NCBI RefSeq assembly: GCF_000767465.1 | Contig: NZ_CP009293.1 | Span: forward strand, 1 to 64,000 | Reading direction: 5' to 3' | Length of the DNA stretch: 64,000 nucleotides | Source of the DNA: Novosphingobium pentaromativorans US6-1 | Lineage (GTDB): Bacteria; Pseudomonadota; Alphaproteobacteria; Sphingomonadales; Sphingomonadaceae | Shown: positions 40,766 through 49,833 of the stretch, in pieces | Position numbering within the stretch: the first letter of the stretch is position 1 | How the letters are laid out: the number at the start of each line of letters is the position of its first letter | Notes under the pieces: model-generated | The model's database searches: none | What the model saw: the letters and a program-made list of their open reading frames with translations, nothing else | Told to the model about the DNA's origin: nothing | Made by a program: the position numbers and the translations under genes

Positions 40766-41184
40766 TGGCGTATCGCAGCGGCTGTCACACGACATTCCAT
40801 CATCGCTACCATCTCGTCTGGGCACCGAAGTACCGGTACAAGGTGCTGATCGGCGATGTCCGGCTCAGGGTCCGCGAGATCATTCGGCAGGTCTGCGACG
40901 AAATGGGAGTGACCATCGTCAACGGCGCTCTGTCGCGCGATCATGTCCACATGTTCGTCGAAATCCCGCCGCATGTCGCGGTCAGCGATTTCGTGCGCCG
41001 AGCCAAGGGCCGCTCGTCGCGCAAGATCCAACAGGAGTTCGAGCACATCCGCAAACGCTACTGGGGACAACGCTTCTGGCAACGCGGCTACTTCTCGACC
41101 ACATCCGGCAACATCACCGATGATATCATCATGCGCTACCTGGACCGCCATACCCACAAGGACGGCTTCAGCCCCTCCGCGTGA
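40765..41184 (+). CDS. tnpA: IS200/IS605 Y1 transposase
   Basis: A 139-residue single-strand transposase. YHLVWAPKYRYKVL is the family N-terminal mark. The HUH motif is DHVHMFVE (His60 and His62), and the probable nucleophile is Tyr125 in IIMRYLDRH. The ATG at 40765 begins MAYRSGCHTTF; the frame opens earlier only within the hairpin. Complete and probably functional. Confidence 0.92.
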   Translation: MAYRSGCHTTFHHRYHLVWAPKYRYKVLIGDVRLRVREIIRQVCDEMGVTIVNGALSRDHVHMFVEIPPHVAVSDFVRRAKGRSSRKIQQEFEHIRKRYWGQRFWQRGYFSTTSGNITDDIIMRYLDRHTHKDGFSPSA

Positions 41185-41204
41185 TCCTACCGGCGTCAGC
41201 CGGT

Positions 41205-41461
41205 CAGTCATTCAGATAAAGATCAGTTCGCGCGAGGAGAGCGGATAGAGGTATATGTTAAATAAGATCGCTGCCTGCAATATTAAATTTATGATATACC
41301 ATACCATAACTGCCCGTGTATGGGATATTGGGGGTAATTCCGATAAAAACGTGCGTCTCTGGATTAGAGAGACGTGAGCATCTAGCGAGTGTATGTCAGA
41401 TTTCTGCTTTAGGGCACGATTTTCCGATGACAGTATGAGAGGATTGGGTTAGGGGGCCGTT
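41205..41461. other. A+T-rich control region before the second czc operon
   Basis: About 250 bp, clearly richer in A+T than its surroundings. It holds an imperfect dyad, GATATACCATAC at 41293-41304 and GTATGGGATATT at 41318-41329, matching at 10 of 12 positions over a 13-bp spacer. A small hairpin, CGTCTCT with AGAGACG, lies at 41354-41374. The dyad may be an operator for the metal operon; no regulator gene is nearby. Confidence 0.4.
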
Positions 41462-41788
41462 ATGGTTCGGCAAGGGTTTCTGATTCTCTGGATGCTGGCG
41501 ATGTCACTCGTGACATCGACCGTCGTGCATGCCCAGGAGCTTTCGACCCCGATTGCCCAAGCGTGTACTGCGGAGATGCGCGAGGAGCAGAATGAAAAGC
41601 CGGCTCCCGGCGATGCTGATCCAGCGGTCCCGCATCAGCACGGATGCCATCACGCATCCTCGTTCGTGATTGGTGTGGGGCAGGGCGAGCAGATGCTCGA
41701 CCGTGCTGCGGCCTTATACGGTCCTGCATCTGCAGATGTTTTTGTGTTCCGAAATTTGGGGCCGGATTTGCGACCTCCTATCGCTTGA
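41462..41788 (+). CDS. Small exported His-containing protein preceding the second czcCBA
   Basis: A 108-residue protein with a signal peptide (LWMLAMSLVTSTVVHAQEL), a Cys/His segment (HQHGCHHASSF) and the C-terminal motif NLGPDLRPPIA. It has the same plan and position as the protein before the first czc operon (9580-10041), though the sequences otherwise differ. GGGGG lies before the ATG. A CzcI-like periplasmic metal buffer or regulator is possible; I cannot assign a function. Confidence 0.65.
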   Translation: MVRQGFLILWMLAMSLVTSTVVHAQELSTPIAQACTAEMREEQNEKPAPGDADPAVPHQHGCHHASSFVIGVGQGEQMLDRAAALYGPASADVFVFRNLGPDLRPPIA

Positions 41789-41863
41789 TCGAGTCGTAAC
41801 GATCTTGCAGCGCTGATGCTTGTCGGCGGTGCTGTCATACGTCTTTGATCAGGATTATTTACC

Positions 41864-43126
41864 ATGCATCGACTGATCGCGGCCGCGCTGGCCGCGGCGT
41901 CCTGCGCGACTATCGCGCAGGCGCAGACTGCGCCGTCTGCCGAGACGAGCGCAACATTCAAGCTTGACCACGCATTGGCACTGGCCGGTGCAACATCTCC
42001 GTCACTTGATGCGGCCGAGGCCAATGTCCGGGCCGCCGAGGCCGCGAGGACCGTGGCTGGCTTGCGGCCAAACCCGCAAATTTCCGTCCAAGCGGAAAAC
42101 TTGGTCGGCAGTGGACCCTATCGGAGGGCCGATCGCCTGGAGACCACCACCTCCTTTGCACTGCCGATCGAACTGGGAGGAAAGCGATCAGCCAGGATCG
42201 GCGTTGCCGATGCTCGTTCGCAGCGTGTCGCGCTTCAGGCCGCAATCACTCAGGCCGATCTCCGGCTAACGGTCATACAAGCGTATGCGCAGGCGGCGGC
42301 GGCCCAGCAGAGACTGACAACAGCGCGGGACCAGGCGCGAATTGCGGGAGAGGGGTTTCGGGCGGCTGAAGTGCGGGTCCAGGCCGGTCGGGCATCGCCC
42401 ATAGAAGTCCAGCGCGCGGATGTAACCCGCATCAACGCGGATGCCGAGGTTCAGCGGGCCGAGCGATTGGTAGAAGTAGCCCGGTTTTCATTGTCAAAGC
42501 TGGTTGGCCAGCCGGTGTCCGGCGAACTTGATACATTCTGGTTTGCCGATGTGCGCAGCGGCTATGGGCCGATGCAGGAGATCGAAAGCGCAGGCACGCT
42601 GGCCATGGCGGCCGCTGAGGCTGATCTGGCGATCGCTGACGCGGGTGTACGGTTGGCGCGTTCGCAGCGGGTTCCCGATCTCACCGTGAGTGCAGGCGCG
42701 CGCCAGTTCCGCGAGACCGGCGATACGGCCGCTATGTTTAGTCTGACAATTCCGATTCCGGTGTTCAACAACGGCAAAGCTGCGTTGGCACAGGCGACAT
42801 CTGAACGTCAATTTGCTGAAGCACAGCGGCGAGTTACGGCCCTCGAGGTCGATCAGGCGATCGCGCGCGCTCAGGCGGATGCGGCGAATGCGGCGACCAC
42901 TGCCGTAACAGCCAAGGGGCCAGCCCTGCGGGCTGCCGAAGAGGCAGCCCGTATCGCTCGAATAGGCTACCGCGAAGGCAAATTCGGTCAGCTCGAACTG
43001 CTCGATGCAGAACGCACATTAGCTGAAACGCGCCTCGCAGCGATTGACGCCCTTCTCAACTATCACAACGCCCAGGCGCAGCTCGAGCGGCTGACTGCTC
43101 CCGCGAACGACCTCCAGGGGAACTGA
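41864..43126 (+). CDS. czcC: Outer-membrane efflux channel, TolC/CzcC type (system 2)
   Basis: A 420-residue TolC-family protein with a signal peptide (cut near IAQAQTA) and two OEP repeats. AENLVGSGPYRRADRLETTT and LPIELGGKRSARIGVADARS are shared in style with CzcC of system 1. It is 2 bp ahead of czcB. It carries metal through the outer membrane for the adjacent RND pump. Confidence 0.9.
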   Translation: MHRLIAAALAAASCATIAQAQTAPSAETSATFKLDHALALAGATSPSLDAAEANVRAAEAARTVAGLRPNPQISVQAENLVGSGPYRRADRLETTTSFALPIELGGKRSARIGVADARSQRVALQAAITQADLRLTVIQAYAQAAAAQQRLTTARDQARIAGEGFRAAEVRVQAGRASPIEVQRADVTRINADAEVQRAERLVEVARFSLSKLVGQPVSGELDTFWFADVRSGYGPMQEIESAGTLAMAAAEADLAIADAGVRLARSQRVPDLTVSAGARQFRETGDTAAMFSLTIPIPVFNNGKAALAQATSERQFAEAQRRVTALEVDQAIARAQADAANAATTAVTAKGPALRAAEEAARIARIGYREGKFGQLELLDAERTLAETRLAAIDALLNYHNAQAQLERLTAPANDLQGN

Positions 43127-43128
43127 TC

Positions 43129-44298
43129 ATGAAATATTATGTGAAAGCGGCCTTGCCGCTTACTCTCGCCGCAATGCTGATGGGGGGGTGCTCCGGGGGC
43201 GATCCTGCACCTGAGAAGGCTGAAAATGCTGAAAATGCAGCGGGCGCCGGGGAAAAAGGAGAACATGCCGAGAAGGAAGGCGAGATCGACCTTAACCCCG
43301 ACCAGATAAAGGCTGCAGGCATCGAACTGGTTCGTGCGGTACGCAGTGGTGGAGGTGCGTTGACTTTGCCGGCGACGATTGAAGGTGATCCGCAAGGTAT
43401 GCAGGTCGTTTCCGCAGCAATCGGTGGTCGTGTGGTTTCGCTTACACGCAATCTCGGTCAATCGGTTGGTCGGGGGCAGACACTGGCGATCATCGAAAGC
43501 CGCGAGGCCGCATCGCTCAATGCAGAAATCGAAGCTTCGCGCGCGCGGTTGTCGCTTGCCGAATCCAATCTGCGGCGCGAGCAGAGACTTTTCGATCAGA
43601 AGGTTTCTCCTGAACAGGATCTGATCGCGGCGCGGACCGCGGCGACAGAAGCCCGGATTTCGCTGCGTCTCGCACAGCAGCAGGTGTCGGCGGCGGGCGG
43701 TGGCGGCGGTGCGCTTAATCGCATTGCCATCACCGCCCCGCTTGCCGGTCAGGTGGTCTCGCGCAGCGTAACGCTGGGTCAGACAGTAGCAGCCGATGCG
43801 GAATTGTTCCGGGTTGCAAATCTCGGACGGGTCGCGGTCACACTTTCACTGGCACCCGCTGACGCAGGCAAGGTGCGGCCCGGGTCTGAAATCGAGATCG
43901 TATCCGGTGCCCGCAAATCCGTCGCGAGGGTCGACTTTGTTTCGCCAATCCTTGACGAAGCGACTCGTCTCGCGAGCGTCATCGCGGTCATCGATAATCG
44001 CTCAGGACAATGGCGGGTGGGAGAACCGGTCACTGCCTCGATCCGCTTGGCGGGTGGAACTGGAGCGGCATCGGTACTGGTGCCACAAAGTGCGGTACAA
44101 ACCGTCGAAGGGCGGCCCACGGTGTTCGTGCGCACAGATCATGGTTTTCAGGCGACACCCGTTACGCTCGGCAGCCCGAGCGGGGACAACGTAGTCGTAA
44201 CCTCGGGGCTTAGGGGCGACGAGCAGCTCGCTGGTCCTAACAGCTTCACCCTCAAGGCTGAGCTCAGCAAGGGCGAAGCGGAGCATGGCGGACATTAA
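43129..44298 (+). CDS. czcB: RND periplasmic adaptor, CzcB type (system 2)
   Basis: A 389-residue membrane-fusion lipoprotein (LAAMLMGGCSGG, Cys22). A Glu/Lys/His-rich linker (EKGEHAEKEGEIDLNPDQIK) is followed by lipoyl halves around a coiled-coil hairpin (ASLNAEIEASRARLSLAESN) and a beta-barrel. The tail ends EAEHGGH. It lacks the extra N-terminal domain seen in the system 1 adaptor, so the two pumps are different lineages and not a simple duplication. Confidence 0.9.
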   Translation: MKYYVKAALPLTLAAMLMGGCSGGDPAPEKAENAENAAGAGEKGEHAEKEGEIDLNPDQIKAAGIELVRAVRSGGGALTLPATIEGDPQGMQVVSAAIGGRVVSLTRNLGQSVGRGQTLAIIESREAASLNAEIEASRARLSLAESNLRREQRLFDQKVSPEQDLIAARTAATEARISLRLAQQQVSAAGGGGGALNRIAITAPLAGQVVSRSVTLGQTVAADAELFRVANLGRVAVTLSLAPADAGKVRPGSEIEIVSGARKSVARVDFVSPILDEATRLASVIAVIDNRSGQWRVGEPVTASIRLAGGTGAASVLVPQSAVQTVEGRPTVFVRTDHGFQATPVTLGSPSGDNVVVTSGLRGDEQLAGPNSFTLKAELSKGEAEHGGH

Positions 44299-44300
44299 TC

Positions 44301-47300
44301 ATGATTGATCGTATCGTCACATTTTCCGTCGAGCGGCGCTGGTTTGTGCTGCTCATGACGCTTATCGCCATGGTCATCGGAGGCTGGGCAATCGCTCGAC
44401 TGCCGATCGATGCCGTTCCCGACATCACCAACAACCAGGTGCAGGTGAATATCACCGCGCCCGCTCTCTCGCCCGAGTTGGTCGAGAAGCAGATCGCCTT
44501 TCCGATTGAAACGGCGCTCGCAGGTGTGCCTGGCCTTGAATATACCCGCTCGCTCAGCCGCAACGGATTTGCTCAAGTCACGGCTGTCTTCAGCGAATCG
44601 ACCGACATCTATTTCGCACGTCAACAGGTCGCTGAACGGCTCAGGGTGGCCGAGGAAAACCTGCCCGACGGTGCCGTCCCGACTATGGGACCGATCGCGA
44701 CGGGTCTCGGCGAAGTTTATATGTGGACCGTCCACTTCGAGCACCGCAAGGAGGACAAACATAAGCCGGGCGAACCCGGCATGCAGCCCGATGGCAGCTA
44801 CATAACGCCAGAGGGCGATCGGTTGGTAAGCGAGGCCGATCAGGCGACCTATCTGCGGACGGCGCAGGATTGGATCGTTGCTCCATTGCTGAAGAACACG
44901 CCTGGCCTTGCGGGCGTCGATTCCATTGGCGGATATGTGAAGCAGTTCCAGGTCATTCCTGATGTGCAGCGGCTTGCCGCCCTGGGGCTGAATCTGACTG
45001 ATCTCGCCCAGGCTCTTGAAGAGAATAATGTCGGCGTGGGTGCCGGCGTGGTCAATCGTGGCGGTGAGGGTCTCGCTGTCCGCTCCGATGCGCGTATCCG
45101 CAATATCGGCGAATTGGCCGGTACGGTCATTGCAACCCGCGAAGGCACGCCGATCCGGCTCGACCAGGTGGCACAGGTGCGTCTCGGCCAGGCTATTCGG
45201 TACGGCTCGGCCTCCGAGAACGGCAAGGAGGTCGTGGTCGGCACCGCCATCATGCGGATTGGCGAGAACAGCCGCACCGTGGCCTCGGCGGTCTCTGAAC
45301 GCCTTGAGGGGATTAATGCCTCGTTGCCGACTGATGTTGTGATCCAGCCGGTGCTCGACCGAACAGCGTTGGTCAATTCAACGATCAAGACGGTTGCGAA
45401 AAACCTCACCGAAGGCGCACTGCTGGTCATCGTCGTGCTCTTCCTGCTGCTCGGCAACTTCCGGGCGGCACTGATTGCGGCATTGGTCATTCCAATTACG
45501 ATGTTGATGACCAGTTTCGGCATGCTGCAAGGAGGCGTGTCGGCTAACCTGATGAGTCTGGGGGCGCTCGACTTTGGTCTGATCGTCGATGGCGCGGTTA
45601 TCATTGTTGAGAACGCACTCAGGCGTATTGCGGAACGTCAGCATCATCTTGGACGAAACCTGTCGCTCGGCGAGCGGCTTGAGTCCGTTGTCCGCGCTGC
45701 GCGCGAAATGATCCGTCCGACCGTGTTCGGTCAGGCGATCATCATCCTCGTCTATGCGCCGATGCTCACGCTTACAGGCGTGGAGGGCAAGACCTTCTCG
45801 CCAATGGCGCTCACTGTCATCATGGCGCTGGTCGGTGCCTTCGTCCTTTCGCTCACCTTCGTGCCAGCGATGCTCGCCATCTGGCTGTCGAAGCCGGTTG
45901 AGGAGAAGGAAGGCCGGATCATGTCCTGGCTCAAGCGCAAATATGAGCCGGGGCTGGATAAGGCGATGAAGCGGCCTACGCTCACCGTAGGCGTGGGTGT
46001 CGGCGGCTTCCTTGCAGCGATCTTGGCTTTCTCCTTCCTCGGACAGGAATTCCTGCCGCAGCTTGATGAGGGCGATCTTACCGCTCAGGTCTTGCGTGTG
46101 CCAGGAACGTCGGTCGACCAGAGTCAGGCGATGCAGTCCCGGATTGAAAGTGCGATCGGGAAGCTGCCTGAGGTAAAATTCGTGTTCTCGAAAACCGGTA
46201 CGGCGGAACTGGCGTCCGATCCGATGCCACCCAACATCTCCGATACGTTCATCATCATGAAGCCGAAGGATCAATGGCCTGATAGCGGCCTTTCAAAAGC
46301 GGCGTTGATCGCAAAGGTCGAGAAGGTACTGGAAGGCTTGCCGGGCGGTGCTTTCGAGATCAGCCAGCCCATCCAGATGCGATTCAATGAGCTGATTGCG
46401 GGCGTCCGCGGGGATGTCGCTGTCAAGGTATTTGGTGACGACTTCGATGCGATGAATGCGACGGCGAACCAGATCGCAGCGATCCTCCGCAAGACCGAGG
46501 GGGCAGCGGACGTTCGAGTGGAACAGACCCAAGGCTTGCCGATGCTCGACGTCCGTCCAAATCGCGACGTCATGTCACGGCTGGGTATCTCAGCAAAGAC
46601 TGTCCAGGATACCGTGTCCGCCGCTATTGGTGGCCGGAATGCCGGGATGATCTTTGAAGGAGACCGGCGCTTCTTCGTCACTATCCGTCTGGAGGATGCG
46701 GCGCGAGCCGATCTTCAAACGCTGGCCCAGGTGCCTGTCCCGCTTCCGAGCGGTGGCTTCGTTCCGTTGCAAAGCGTGGCGGAGATCGGCGTTACCGATG
46801 GTCCCAATCAGATCAGCCGCGAGAATGGCAAGCGGCGGGTCGTGGTGCAGGCGAATGTGCGTGGCCGCGACGTCGCCGGCGTCGTCGACGACGCGCAAGC
46901 GATGATCGACAGCGAAGTGCGCCTTCCTCCCGGTCAGTATCTCGATTGGGGCGGGCAGTTCGAGAATCTCCGTTCGGCGAGCCAGCGGCTGATGCTGGTG
47001 GTGCCAGCGTGCTTCGCGCTCATCATGCTGCTGCTCTACGGAGCTTTGGGAAGCGTTCGCGATGCGTTGATCGTGTTCACCGGTGTACCCCTCGCGCTGG
47101 TCGGCGGCGTTGCCGCCCTTGCTCTTCGTGGCATGCCCTTCTCCATCTCGGCAGCGGTCGGCTTCATCGCCTTGTCCGGTATCGCGGTGCTGAACGGCCT
47201 CGTCATGGTGACTTCGATCCAGGAACTCATGGCGAATGGGATGGATCGGGCGAAGGCGGCCTATGAAGGCGCGATGATGCGTTTGCGTCCTGTGGTCATG

Positions 47301-47543
47301 ACCGCGTTGGTCGCAAGTCTCGGCTTCGTGCCGATGGCAATCGCCACCGGATCGGGCGCGGAAGTTCAGAAGCCGCTTGCAACGGTGGTGATCGGCGGGT
47401 TGATTACAGCTACTTTGCTGACGCTGTTCGTGCTTCCGACCCTTTACGCCCGCTATGGGCGTAAAGAGATGGACGTTCCGAAAGACCGGACAGCGGATCA
47501 ATCCGAAGGCGATGACAGCGGTCTGGTGGAAGCGCACCCATGA
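44301..47543 (+). CDS. czcA: HME-RND metal/proton antiporter, CzcA type (system 2)
   Basis: A 1080-residue pump. LPIDAVPDITNNQVQVN follows helix 1, helix 4 carries [15 protein letters not shown] (divalent-cation class), and the second half has GIAVLNGLVMVTSIQEL. The stretch HRKEDKHKPGEPGMQPDGSY (near residue 150) is an insertion in the periplasmic loop that the system 1 pump lacks. It starts 2 bp after czcB and overlaps the next gene by 4 bp (ATGA), so the operon continues. Confidence 0.93.
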   Translation: MIDRIVTFSVERRWFVLLMTLIAMVIGGWAIARLPIDAVPDITNNQVQVNITAPALSPELVEKQIAFPIETALAGVPGLEYTRSLSRNGFAQVTAVFSESTDIYFARQQVAERLRVAEENLPDGAVPTMGPIATGLGEVYMWTVHFEHRKEDKHKPGEPGMQPDGSYITPEGDRLVSEADQATYLRTAQDWIVAPLLKNTPGLAGVDSIGGYVKQFQVIPDVQRLAALGLNLTDLAQALEENNVGVGAGVVNRGGEGLAVRSDARIRNIGELAGTVIATREGTPIRLDQVAQVRLGQAIRYGSASENGKEVVVGTAIMRIGENSRTVASAVSERLEGINASLPTDVVIQPVLDRTALVNSTIKTVAKNLTEGALLVIVVLFLLLGNFRAALIAALVIPITMLMTSFGMLQGGVSANLMSLGALDFGLIVDGAVIIVENALRRIAERQHHLGRNLSLGERLESVVRAAREMIRPTVFGQAIIILVYAPMLTLTGVEGKTFSPMALTVIMALVGAFVLSLTFVPAMLAIWLSKPVEEKEGRIMSWLKRKYEPGLDKAMKRPTLTVGVGVGGFLAAILAFSFLGQEFLPQLDEGDLTAQVLRVPGTSVDQSQAMQSRIESAIGKLPEVKFVFSKTGTAELASDPMPPNISDTFIIMKPKDQWPDSGLSKAALIAKVEKVLEGLPGGAFEISQPIQMRFNELIAGVRGDVAVKVFGDDFDAMNATANQIAAILRKTEGAADVRVEQTQGLPMLDVRPNRDVMSRLGISAKTVQDTVSAAIGGRNAGMIFEGDRRFFVTIRLEDAARADLQTLAQVPVPLPSGGFVPLQSVAEIGVTDGPNQISRENGKRRVVVQANVRGRDVAGVVDDAQAMIDSEVRLPPGQYLDWGGQFENLRSASQRLMLVVPACFALIMLLLYGALGSVRDALIVFTGVPLALVGGVAALALRGMPFSISAAVGFIALSGIAVLNGLVMVTSIQELMANGMDRAKAAYEGAMMRLRPVVMTALVASLGFVPMAIATGSGAEVQKPLATVVIGGLITATLLTLFVLPTLYARYGRKEMDVPKDRTADQSEGDDSGLVEAHP

Positions 47544-48046
47544 CCTGGGCAGGTGAGCGCGCGGTTCGTAAGGTTGCGCTTCTCACTAGGCGGCGAGCGG
47601 CTTTGCTGCTCGCCGCCGCCACGGGACTAGCGCTCGCCGGATGCACGACCGGGCCTCCCCTCGCAAAAGGAGTCCACGCTTTTCCGAGCGAGCAGGTCGA
47701 GATATTCTGGGTGCGGGCTTACCCTCGGGCGGGTGGCGTTCTCGTTACGGGTAATGTGCGACGAGCGAGCATGGCCCGGACAGTGCATTGGGGACATCTT
47801 CACGTCTCCGTCGATGTCTCCGGGGCTCACGGTCGGGTGAGCAGGGACACCCGCTGGACTGGTTCGCTTGCTACGCGTGTTCGACGTTCGGCGCGCTTTA
47901 GCGTGCTGATCCCCGGCGTGTCGATCGAAACGGTTGAGTCGATCAATGTAGAATATCGCGGCGAGCGCGATCCTCCAACACCACCCGAGCCATCAGACGG
48001 GGCGGCGACAATCTCGATGCATGACGGCAAGCGAGAGCGGATGTGA
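47540..48046 (+). CDS. Hypothetical lipoprotein co-translated with czcA
   Basis: A 168-residue protein with a basic N-terminus and lipobox LALAGC (Cys35), then a domain of mostly beta strands (FPSEQVEIFWVRAYPRAGGV, then SIETVESINVEYRG). I do not recognise the family. Its ATG overlaps the czcA stop, so it belongs to the czc operon and probably works in the periplasm with the pump. Confidence 0.65.
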   Translation: MTWAGERAVRKVALLTRRRAALLLAAATGLALAGCTTGPPLAKGVHAFPSEQVEIFWVRAYPRAGGVLVTGNVRRASMARTVHWGHLHVSVDVSGAHGRVSRDTRWTGSLATRVRRSARFSVLIPGVSIETVESINVEYRGERDPPTPPEPSDGAATISMHDGKRERM

Positions 48047-48091
48047 GTAGTCACGTATACGCTCGCGCCGGCGTGAAAGGTCACATTGGCG

Positions 48092-48601
48092 ATGGAAGAA
48101 GAAACCAGTTTCACGATCAATATGTCCCCGATCAGAGTCTGGTCTCATCTGACCGATTTCAAGTCGTTTACTCTGTGGCACCCAATTTATTGTTTCGAAG
48201 AGGTAGAGGCCGAGCCCGACAAGCCTATGCCGCTGCGTTACGCGCTGTTTCGGGGCCAATATCGCATAAAAGCGGAAGCGACGCTCATTTTGGCCGAGAA
48301 ACCGGATCGGATCTGCTGGACGATCGGGATCAGCGGCATGGTTATCTATGATGAAACTTATACGTTTAAAAGTGTCGGTTCGGGTTGTGAAGTTCGACAT
48401 GCAGTGAATTATCGGGGCCTATTTGGCCGCATCATGAGCATGTTCTCCAAGCGGGGGCTGCGTGCGACGCTGCGCGCCGAAGACGGCGCATTTGTCCGAT
48501 TCTTGAAGAAGGAGATGCGCAGCGCTGGGTCCGTGCCGAACCGGCAGCGGCGGCGTGCCCAGGCTGCGCGACATGCCCGGAAGGCGGCCAACGATGGATG
48601 A
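48092..48601 (+). CDS. SRPBCC (START-like) family protein
   Basis: About 169 residues. The SRPBCC lipid/ligand-binding fold is visible: TINMSPIRVWSHLTDFKSFT near the N-terminus, the strands ATLILAEKPDRICWTI and HAVNYRGLFGRIMS, and a long C-terminal helix. The tail is very basic (PNRQRRRAQAARHARKAAN). The ATG at 48092 is preferred over a TTG at 48086. It overlaps the CDF gene by 8 bp and follows the lipoprotein by 45 bp. Ligand unknown. Confidence 0.7.
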   Translation: MEEETSFTINMSPIRVWSHLTDFKSFTLWHPIYCFEEVEAEPDKPMPLRYALFRGQYRIKAEATLILAEKPDRICWTIGISGMVIYDETYTFKSVGSGCEVRHAVNYRGLFGRIMSMFSKRGLRATLRAEDGAFVRFLKKEMRSAGSVPNRQRRRAQAARHARKAANDG

Positions 48602-49187
48602 AGCGCGTTCCAAGCGGCGAACTTTGTGGATCGTCCTCATTCTTAATGCTGGAATTTCCGCAGCATTCTTCGTCGTCGGTTTGACGGGGGACTCAAGCGC
48701 GCTGATCGCCAATGGTGTCGACAATCTTTCCGACGCTCTTGTCTATCTGCTGAGCCTGATCGCGCTAAGTCGGGGCGCCCTTTGGAAAACGCGTGTTGCG
48801 AGCGTTTCAGGCGTGATGCTTCTCCTGTTTTCGCTCGGTATCCTACTCGATGTGGGGCGGCGCTATGCGTATGGCAGCGAGCCCATAGGATCGGCGATGA
48901 TGGCGATGTCTGCGGGCGCAGCGATCGTCAATTACATCTGCCTTCGGCTTCTCCAGAAGCTTGAGCAACCCGATGTGGCGTTGCGAGCTGCAACGACTTT
49001 CAGCCTCAACGACTTCATCTCCAACGGCGGTATTCTCATTGCGGGCGGTCTTGTGCTTTGGTTTGAGACCAACTGGCCCGATCTGATCGTCGGTTTTCTC
49101 ACTGCGCTGATTGCCATGAAAGGCGGCGTAGAGATCCTTGCCGATGCTCGTGCAGAATCCCGGCGGAAGGGGCACCAGAAATCATGA
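48594..49187 (+). CDS. CDF-type cation transporter, short form
   Basis: A 197-residue membrane protein with about six helices. The zinc-site motifs of the cation diffusion facilitators are recognisable (LIANGVDNLSDALVYLLSLI in helix 2 and FSLNDFISNGGILIAG in helix 5). There is no C-terminal cytoplasmic metallochaperone domain, so it is a short form. It would export Zn, Co or Fe into the periplasm, where CzcCBA could take it over. Last gene of the second czc operon. Confidence 0.75.
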   Translation: MDEARSKRRTLWIVLILNAGISAAFFVVGLTGDSSALIANGVDNLSDALVYLLSLIALSRGALWKTRVASVSGVMLLLFSLGILLDVGRRYAYGSEPIGSAMMAMSAGAAIVNYICLRLLQKLEQPDVALRAATTFSLNDFISNGGILIAGGLVLWFETNWPDLIVGFLTALIAMKGGVEILADARAESRRKGHQKS

Positions 49188-49362
49188 GACGGCGCGCAGA
49201 CATATGCGAAAGCAGAACGATCGCCGAAGCTCGCAGCGGGTTCCTTCGGGGACGCTCCCCCACCATCGTCTCCCCCGGGCGGTGGTGTGAGAAGGAGCCG
49301 CGCCGTGGATGCCTTGCCCCAGGTGTCCACGGCGAAGGATTTGGCGAAGGTTGGATGTAGCT

Positions 49363-49782
49363 ATGCTGGCTCGACTTCGTTCACACCGCAGTCTTTACCT
49401 CCGGCCCTTGGCGCTACTGGGTATGGGAGCGCTGCTTCTGGGCAATGCCGGTTGTTCTTCGCCGACTGATGACTCCACCGATGGAAATCAGGCTCGGACC
49501 TCGGTAGCGGGAATGATCGGTCAGCATCTTTACATCTGCGAAGATGGAACGAAAGTCGATGTCGATTTTCTGGGTGATGGCCTGACACTTGATCTCACGA
49601 TTCTGCCCGATGGCGAGACCAGAAGGCTGATTTCACCGGGAACTGGTGTGCCCTTTTTCGGTGACGGTATTAATCTACAAATTGTCAGTGGAAAGATACT
49701 GATCCTTCGCCCCGACATTCCGGCAAAAGCGTGCCGCCGAGTGAAGACTGACGCTTCCCAGGATAAGCTGCATCCTAATTAG
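49363..49782 (+). CDS. Small lipoprotein, MliC-like domain, paralogue 1
   Basis: About 139 residues with a lipobox (ALLLGNAGCSS). The beta domain runs HLYICEDGTKVDVDFLGDGL to a C-terminal Cys (KACRR); Y-x-C-x-x-G and a closing Cys recall the MliC lysozyme-inhibitor fold. A paralogue with the same pattern (HTYRCVGGDVIYVDFLKDEL) is at 62440-62847, also next to metal transport genes. A role in binding metal or guarding the envelope is possible but not shown. The start is chosen at the ATG before the signal sequence. Confidence 0.55.
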   Translation: MLARLRSHRSLYLRPLALLGMGALLLGNAGCSSPTDDSTDGNQARTSVAGMIGQHLYICEDGTKVDVDFLGDGLTLDLTILPDGETRRLISPGTGVPFFGDGINLQIVSGKILILRPDIPAKACRRVKTDASQDKLHPN

Positions 49783-49833
49783 ACGCAGCGTCGTTACACG
49801 ATATGCCGTAGCGCCGCCAGACAGGACAAGGTG

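Larger units (their letters stand above)
40649..41204 (+). mobile_element. IS200-type insertion sequence (tnpA only)
   Basis: The ends are marked by small hairpins rather than inverted repeats: TCCGAC-TTCA-GTCGGA at 40649-40664 on the left and ACCGGC-GTCA-GCCGGT at 41189-41204 on the right. These are the subterminal structures used by Y1 transposases; the exact cleavage points lie a few bases outside. One gene, no tnpB, which makes it IS200-like. It lies between tonB and the second czc operon and disrupts no visible gene. Confidence 0.8.
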
